This document shows, piece after piece, positions 4,820-6,286 of a stretch of DNA of 6,286 nt; position 1 is the first letter of the stretch; every line of letters begins with the position of its first letter. The stretch comes from an uncultured Acidobacteriota bacterium (GTDB taxonomy: Bacteria; Acidobacteriota; Vicinamibacteria; Vicinamibacterales; SCN-69-37). The stretch is from positions 1 through 6,286 of the forward strand of contig CALFMR010000389.1 of NCBI GenBank assembly GCA_937880585.1, in the 5' to 3' direction. Made by a program: the position numbers and the translations under genes. The notes below the pieces were generated by a model. That model saw nothing but the letters and a program-made list of their open reading frames with translations, was not told where the DNA came from and did not search any database.

Positions 4820-6286
4820 CTAGGCGGCGACGCCCGCCATCAACCGCATCAGCGCGTCCTGGCTGGCCTCGGCGCGTGAGAGCTCGCCGGCGAGGGCGCC
4901 TTCGCGCAGGACGACGATCCGCGACGAGAGATGGAGGACCTCGGGCAGTTCGCTCGAAATGAGCAGCACGCCCGCGCCGCTGGCGGCGAGTTCCGCGATG
5001 AGTGCGTGGATCTGCGCTTTGGCCCCGACGTCCACGCCGCGCGTCGGCTCGTCGAGGATGAGGATGCGGCACTGGGCCGCGAGCCATTTCGCCAGCACGA
5101 TCTTCTGCTGGTTGCCGCCCGAGAGACCGGCTGTCACCGTGTCGACCCCTGGCGCGCGGACACGCAGCTTGTCGAAGTACTCCTGCACGAACGCGCGTTC
5201 GGCTCGATGGCGGATGAACCCGAAGCGCGCGAGCGAGCTCAGCATCGTCATCGTCGTGTTGCCGAGGCCGCTCATCGACAGGACGAGGCCCTGACGTTTG
5301 CGATCCTCGGGCACGAGGCCGATGCGGTGGGCGAGGGCGTCCTGCGGCGTGGCAATCGTCACCGCCGCGCCATTGACGAAAATCTTGCCGGCCGTGAGCG
5401 GATCGAGCCCGAAGATCGCGCGCGCGACCTCCGATCGTCCGGCGCCCACGAGTCCAGCCATCCCCACGACCTCGCCGGCATGGACGGAGAACGAGATGTC
5501 GTGGAAGCCGCGCGGCCCGGAGAGGCCCTCGACGCGCAGCAGCTCTTCGGGCGGCCCGGTTCGCTCGTGTTCGGGCGGAAAGTAATCCGCCAGCTTGCGG
5601 CCGATCATCATCTGGACGAGCGCGGCCGTGTCGAGCCCCGCAATCGGCTGCGTGGCGACGTGCCGGCCGTCGCGGAGTACGGTCACCGCGTCGCACAGCC
5701 GGAAGATCTCCTCCATGCGATGCGACACGTAGATGCACGTCACGCCCTGCTCGCGTAGCCGCGCGATGAGCTCGTAGAGCCGTTCCGCTTCGTGCTGCGA
5801 CAGGCTGCTCGTCGGCTCGTCGAAGACGACGATGCGCGCGCCGTGACCGACGGCGGCGGCAATCTGCAGCATCTGCTGCTGGCCGACGGTCAGCTCGCCG
5901 ACGAGGCGCGTCACCTCGAACGGCGCGCCGATGGGCTCGAGCATCGCCCGCGCCTGCCGCCGCATCTCGGTACGCGAGACGAACGTGGCACGCGCTGGAA
6001 GCGCGCGCAGACACAGGTTCTCGGCGACGGTCAGGTTGTCGCAGAAGGCGAGCTCCTGATGGACCATGCCGACGCCGGCGGCGAGCGCTTCCTGCGGGCT
6101 GTGAATCGCGACCGGCTCACCGAAGAGCCGGATGCGGCCGCTGTCGGCCTGATGGACGCCGGCGAGGATGCGGCCGAGCGTGCTCTTGCCCGCGCCGTTC
6201 TCGCCGCAGAGCGCATGGCACGCGCCGGCGGCGATCTCGAAGCTCACGTCCTCGAGCGCGAGGACGCCCGGGAAGCGCTTGGTGAT
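4820..6286 (-). CDS. sugar ABC transporter ATP-binding protein (CUT2, RbsA/MglA-like), N-terminus cut by window edge
   Basis: 489 residues of a duplicated ATPase that powers import of monosaccharides with a periplasmic binding protein and a permease (CUT2 family). The frame stays open to the right edge: ITKRFPGVLALED precedes the GTG at 6247, so that GTG is internal and only about 10-20 residues are missing. The first half has Walker A GENGAGKST (28-36), Q-loop VHQE, signature LTVGQQQ, Walker B VVFDEPTSSLS and the switch His in YVSHRMEE. The second half has the degenerate Walker A-like GLVGAGRSE, signature LSGGNQQKIVLAKWL (388-402), LILDEPTRGVDVGAK, and LLISSELPE, where Ser replaces the switch His. 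This asymmetry is normal for CUT2 ATPases. Permease and binding-protein genes are not in view and may lie beyond the right edge. SugE follows 55 bp downstream. The exact sugar is not determined. Confidence 0.95.
   Translation of the reverse strand: MTKRFPGVLALEDVSFEIAAGACHALCGENGAGKSTLGRILAGVHQADSGRIRLFGEPVAIHSPQEALAAGVGMVHQELAFCDNLTVAENLCLRALPARATFVSRTEMRRQARAMLEPIGAPFEVTRLVGELTVGQQQMLQIAAAVGHGARIVVFDEPTSSLSQHEAERLYELIARLREQGVTCIYVSHRMEEIFRLCDAVTVLRDGRHVATQPIAGLDTAALVQMMIGRKLADYFPPEHERTGPPEELLRVEGLSGPRGFHDISFSVHAGEVVGMAGLVGAGRSEVARAIFGLDPLTAGKIFVNGAAVTIATPQDALAHRIGLVPEDRKRQGLVLSMSGLGNTTMTMLSSLARFGFIRHRAERAFVQEYFDKLRVRAPGVDTVTAGLSGGNQQKIVLAKWLAAQCRILILDEPTRGVDVGAKAQIHALIAELAASGAGVLLISSELPEVLHLSSRIVVLREGALAGELSRAEASQDALMRLMAGVAA

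Noticed and set aside
4704..6014. A 436-codon open frame on the - strand
   Set aside because: It is a shifted-frame shadow of the ABC ATPase gene, which shows all expected nucleotide-binding motifs. This frame is low-complexity Arg/Ala.

Overview
The window is GC-rich chromosomal DNA (roughly two-thirds G+C by eye) from a free-living bacterium, most likely an Acidobacteriota member, possibly Vicinamibacteria-like. The main clue is the secreted protein at 3068..4390. Its architecture matches the 'VWFA-related Acidobacterial domain' family (TIGR03436): signal peptide, a DLVQIDVQVVDRDG strand, a degenerate von Willebrand A fold and a YYLLGVEP / LTVRAR C-terminal module. The taxon is an inference from that family and the base composition.

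Layout: two co-directional short-chain dehydrogenase/reductase (SDR) genes lie on the + strand (1..546, cut by the left edge, and 622..1392). A - strand pair converges on them: a DJ-1/PfpI-family gene (2302..2865) followed after 11 bp by an alpha/beta hydrolase (1448..2290). A 202-bp divergent spacer separates the DJ-1/PfpI gene from the VWFA-like gene on the + strand. That gene converges with a - strand pair: a CUT2-type sugar ABC transporter ATPase (4820..6286, cut by the right edge) followed by a SugE/Gdx small multidrug resistance gene (4444..4764).

Functionally this looks like ordinary accessory metabolism. The SDRs and the CUT2 ATPase would suit uptake and oxidation of a sugar or polyol. 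The DJ-1/PfpI protein and hydrolase look like a small detoxification or housekeeping operon. SugE would export guanidinium or quaternary cations. Nothing shows that the whole window acts as one system, and I see no phage, IS, CRISPR, tRNA or rRNA.

The unexplained signal is in the spacers. Two different dispersed repeats each occur twice. A 35-bp element built on a 7-nt GAAGNNN period (561..595 and, inverted, 4773..4807; 32/35 identical) sits in the two co-directional spacers, in the same orientation relative to the downstream gene. A 40-bp GC-rich element (1428..1467 on the - strand and 4349..4388 on the +; 39/40 identical) sits at both convergent gene ends. There it encodes the last residues and stop region of the hydrolase and the VWFA-like protein, in different reading frames. 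So each repeat family tracks one kind of gene junction.
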